Source: Deltaproteobacteria bacterium
GTDB lineage: Bacteria; Desulfobacterota; Syntrophia; Syntrophales; Smithellaceae
Direction of reading: 5' to 3'
DNA length: 8,435 bases
Assembly: GCA_009668925.1 (NCBI GenBank)
Contig: SBEK01000173.1
Location: 1 to 8,435 of the forward strand
A program made the translations under genes and the position numbers. Below are positions 6,627-8,435 of this stretch, piece after piece. Numbering within the stretch: the first letter of the stretch is position 1; every line of letters begins with the position of its first letter. The notes under the pieces are model-generated. The model ran no database searches, was not told the origin of the DNA, and saw nothing but the letters and a program-made list of their open reading frames with translations.

Positions 6627-6649
6627 TTTACGCAAGCCACCATTATTTT
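6621..6649 (+). promoter_or_regulatory. Candidate sigma-70-type promoter for the porin gene
   Basis: TTGTCA at 6621-6626 (five of six bases of the -35 consensus), a 17-base spacer, and TATTTT at 6644-6649 (four of six of the -10 consensus). This predicts transcription starting near 6656 and a leader of about 80 bases before the ATG at 6736. Confidence 0.4.
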
Positions 6650-6668
6650 TATTCAGACATTCAAAGAA

Positions 6669-6687
6669 ACGCCGGGACGAAAGGCGT
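6669..6687 (+). repeat. Short GC hairpin in the porin leader
   Basis: ACGCC at 6669-6673 pairs with GGCGT at 6683-6687 around a nine-base loop. The sequence after it (CGGGGACAG, 6688-6696) has the flavour of REP-like units associated with IS200-type transposases, but only one copy is present here. In an mRNA starting near 6656 it would form a 5' leader hairpin about 50 bases before the start codon. Confidence 0.3.
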
Positions 6688-6720
6688 CGGGGACAGAAGA
6701 GGATGGGGTTAACTATTGTT

Positions 6721-6728
6721 GGGGAGGG
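6721..6728 (+). promoter_or_regulatory. Strong ribosome binding site of the porin gene
   Basis: GGGGAGGG lies seven bases before ATG 6736. Together with the signal peptide that starts at this ATG, it rules out the earlier in-frame ATGs at 6607 and 6703. Confidence 0.8.
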
Positions 6729-6735
6729 ATTAATC

Positions 6736-8058
6736 ATGAAAAAAATCGGAGTTTTTTTGCTGGCCATAGGGCTTGTCACCGTGTTTGGCGCCACAGTCTG
6801 GGCGATGAATCTCCAATTCAGCGGGGAATTTTATGTGGCGGGCCTTTATCTGGATCGCACCAATGTCATGAAGGATACGGCTGCCGATGGAATCTCCACC
6901 GCCTTCTACTATCAGAGACTGCGCACGAAAGGAGTCTTTACGATCGTGCCCGGCCTCACGCTGACAACGCGCTTTGATGTGATGGAGAGAGTCTGGGGCG
7001 GACCGAGGTCAACACCGGGCACGGGGCTCGATTCGGCATCGGCAGGAACCCGGGCTGAAAATGAAAACATTGCTTTCGACTGGGCTTACGTGTCTTACAA
7101 GTCGCCGATCGGCCTTTTTGACGTCGGTTACATGAACACGGGACTCATCGGGGGCACCTTCGGCGACAGCGGGACACCCAACGGGCGCATCAAATATACA
7201 TTCGCGACCGGCCCCTTTACATTAAACCTCAAGTATACGAAGGTAAAGGAGGGAAGCCGCACGCTGGTCAATCCGACCGGCGTAACGGACGCCGATAACG
7301 ACAACTACGGCGTGGAGGCCCAATACAAGTGGAAAGACTTCCTGGGCTGGCTGAGTGTCTACTGGTACCGGTATGCCGACCAGAAACCGATTGCCAACAA
7401 TATGAAACACTTTTTTCTGATCACGCCTTTCACCCAGGCCAAGTTCGGACCGGTCTTCCTGCAGGCGGAATTCAACTATGCCTGGGGCAAGGAAAACGAA
7501 TATGATGCGGGCTCGCCCATTCCCGACGTCAATATGCAAAACATCTCGGCCTGGATTGACGCCGTAGCCGACTTCGGCATGTTCTACGTCGGCGGGACGG
7601 CGGCCTATGTATCCGGCGATGATCCGGGGACGACCAACAGGAAGGAAGGCGGTACGCTCACCGGCGGCATAGACTGGAATCCCTGCTTGATCATGTGGAA
7701 TTACGACCGGACTTACTGGCAGGGCAATATTGACGGATTCAACGCCGCCCGCCAGTCGAGCCCGATGTCCAACGCCTGGTTCTTCCAGGCCCGGGCCGGC
7801 GTCCGGCCGATTGATCGCCTGGATATCATGGGGTCCGTATCCTATGCCAACGCCGACAGAAAGCCGACCGCGGCATGGGTGGACAACTCTTACGGCTTTG
7901 AAGTCGATCTGACCGCTCAATATAAAATAACGAACAACCTTTCCTATATGCTGGGCGGCGGTTACCTGTTTACCGGCAAGTTCTACAAAGGAGAAAATGA
8001 CGCCCACAGCGTCCGCGACGACTACCTGATCATCAATAAATTGACGCTGACCTTCTAG
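6736..8058 (+). CDS. Outer-membrane beta-barrel porin-like protein
   Basis: A 440-residue exported protein, probably a diffusion porin of the outer membrane; its substrate cannot be read from sequence. A signal peptide covers residues 1-23 (MKK, hydrophobic core, VWA), with mature protein starting near Met24. The rest is rich in aromatics, Gly and alternating polar/hydrophobic stretches typical of transmembrane beta strands, for example QFSGEFYVAGLY at 27-38, FDVGYMNTG and LSYMLGGGYLFTG. It ends in LTLTF, the terminal Phe recognised by the BAM machinery. The layout resembles a porin-like family I associate with Desulfobacterota; this is recall, not a search. A lone cysteine, Cys317, sits in DWNPCLIMWN (313-322). 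The gene stands apart from the oxidase operon with its own promoter region and terminator, so joint function is not implied. Confidence 0.85.
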   Translation: MKKIGVFLLAIGLVTVFGATVWAMNLQFSGEFYVAGLYLDRTNVMKDTAADGISTAFYYQRLRTKGVFTIVPGLTLTTRFDVMERVWGGPRSTPGTGLDSASAGTRAENENIAFDWAYVSYKSPIGLFDVGYMNTGLIGGTFGDSGTPNGRIKYTFATGPFTLNLKYTKVKEGSRTLVNPTGVTDADNDNYGVEAQYKWKDFLGWLSVYWYRYADQKPIANNMKHFFLITPFTQAKFGPVFLQAEFNYAWGKENEYDAGSPIPDVNMQNISAWIDAVADFGMFYVGGTAAYVSGDDPGTTNRKEGGTLTGGIDWNPCLIMWNYDRTYWQGNIDGFNAARQSSPMSNAWFFQARAGVRPIDRLDIMGSVSYANADRKPTAAWVDNSYGFEVDLTAQYKITNNLSYMLGGGYLFTGKFYKGENDAHSVRDDYLIINKLTLTF

Positions 8059-8088
8059 AGATGACCGTATGATGTAGCGACGAAATTC

Positions 8089-8123
8089 AAAGCTCCTGAT
8101 GCCGATTGATCAGGAGCTTTTTT
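8089..8123 (+). terminator. Intrinsic terminator after the porin gene
   Basis: A perfect 12-bp stem, AAAGCTCCTGAT (8089-8100) with ATCAGGAGCTTT (8109-8120), closes an eight-base loop and runs into six T residues (8118-8123). It lies 30 bases after the porin stop. Confidence 0.93.
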
Positions 8124-8435
8124 ATGATGGCGCATCGGAGACCGCCCGGCGCAGTCCCGGACGTTCTTTTTTGCGTCCCGGTCATGCGATCGAAAGGACT
8201 GCGGGAAAGGCCGGCTATCAAATGATGACGATCGGGGATGCCCGCGAAATATTTTTTTTCGGTTACTCCTTAATTTATTACGACAATTTTTTTGTCTCCC
8301 TTCATAGACCAAATATCCGGCATAAATGTTCGCCTCTGGCATATTTTTTTCAACGGAGTTTATATCCGACAGATTCATCCGCCGCTAACTAGCGATGATC
8401 ACTTACTATATCATAAGTATTCAATATTACTAATT
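8124..8435. other. Non-coding tail with no convincing gene
   Basis: The 312 bases after the terminator show no gene that can be supported. ORFs of 97 codons (+, 8099-8392) and 107 codons (-, 8055-8378) are open but lack ribosome binding sites and recognisable composition; one begins inside the terminator. Base composition shifts from GC-rich to strongly AT-rich, with several T-runs (for example 8251-8259, 8287-8293 and 8343-8350). Two small palindromes lie near the right edge. This looks like the upstream regulatory region of a gene beyond the window. Confidence 0.5.
8383..8418. repeat. Two adjacent short palindromes near the right edge
   Basis: CGCTA (8383-8387) pairs with TAGCG (8390-8394) around two bases. 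ACTTA (8401-8405) pairs with TAAGT (8414-8418) around eight. They lie in AT-rich DNA that may be an operator or promoter for a gene to the right. Palindromes this short can arise by chance. Confidence 0.2.

Noticed and set aside
6506..6700. Possible c-di-GMP (GEMM) riboswitch, because GCAAACC and GGGACGAAA both occur
   Set aside because: The two pieces are about 160 bases apart and the rest of the conserved core and tetraloop-receptor pattern is missing.
6607..6735. Upstream in-frame extension of the porin
   Set aside because: It would put 43 basic residues in front of a clear signal peptide, and the strong GGGGAGGG site points to ATG 6736.
7222..8007. Minus-strand ORF of 261 codons opposite the porin
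   Set aside because: Antisense shadow of a well-supported exported beta-barrel gene; no ribosome binding site or motif.
8055..8392. Two ORFs of about 100 codons, one on each strand, over the porin terminator region
   Set aside because: One starts inside the terminator hairpin and the other ends inside the porin stop; neither has a ribosome binding site or domain.

Overview
The window holds most of one respiratory operon on the + strand, followed by a short divergent region and an outer-membrane porin gene. The operon encodes a caa3-type cytochrome c oxidase with its accessory and electron-donor proteins. In order: the 3' part of a membrane-anchored diheme cytochrome c (1-849, open at the left edge), a SCO copper chaperone (846-1676), oxidase subunit I (1676-3301), subunit III (3304-3909), subunit IV (3918-4211), subunit II with a fused cytochrome c domain (4220-5122), and a divergent CtaB/UbiA-type haem farnesyltransferase (5119-6015). 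Neighbouring genes overlap by a few bases or lie at most 8 bases apart, so they are almost certainly one co-translated transcript whose promoter lies left of the window.

The proteins fit one pathway. The diheme cytochrome would pass electrons to the CuA/haem c subunit II. SCO would deliver copper to CuA, and CtaB would make haem O, the precursor of haem A. Subunit I carries the complete haem a, haem a3 and CuB ligand set. It has the YSHPAV signature of A2-type haem-copper oxidases instead of the glutamate-containing GHPEV of mitochondrial-like enzymes. No haem A synthase (CtaA) is present in the window.

From 6016 to 6735 no large gene is present. On the minus strand there are two small ORFs, of 36 and 64 codons. 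The second has a very strong ribosome binding site and a CxxCxxC...CPYC cysteine pattern. On the + strand the same region holds a candidate sigma-70-type promoter whose -35 box lies inside a perfect 8-bp inverted repeat. It precedes a 440-residue beta-barrel porin (6736-8058) with a signal peptide and a C-terminal phenylalanine. A strong intrinsic terminator (12-bp perfect stem) closes that gene. The last 300 bases are increasingly AT-rich and contain no convincing gene.

The organism is probably a Gram-negative member of the Desulfobacterota (former Deltaproteobacteria), perhaps near Syntrophales. This is inferred from the porin type, the oxidase gene order with SCO upstream and subunit II near the end, and the GC-rich codon use; it was not tested by a search. 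Most of the window is a recognisable oxidase locus. The parts least explained by known biology are the two small minus-strand ORFs, the deviations in CtaB and subunit I, and the inverted repeat at the porin promoter.
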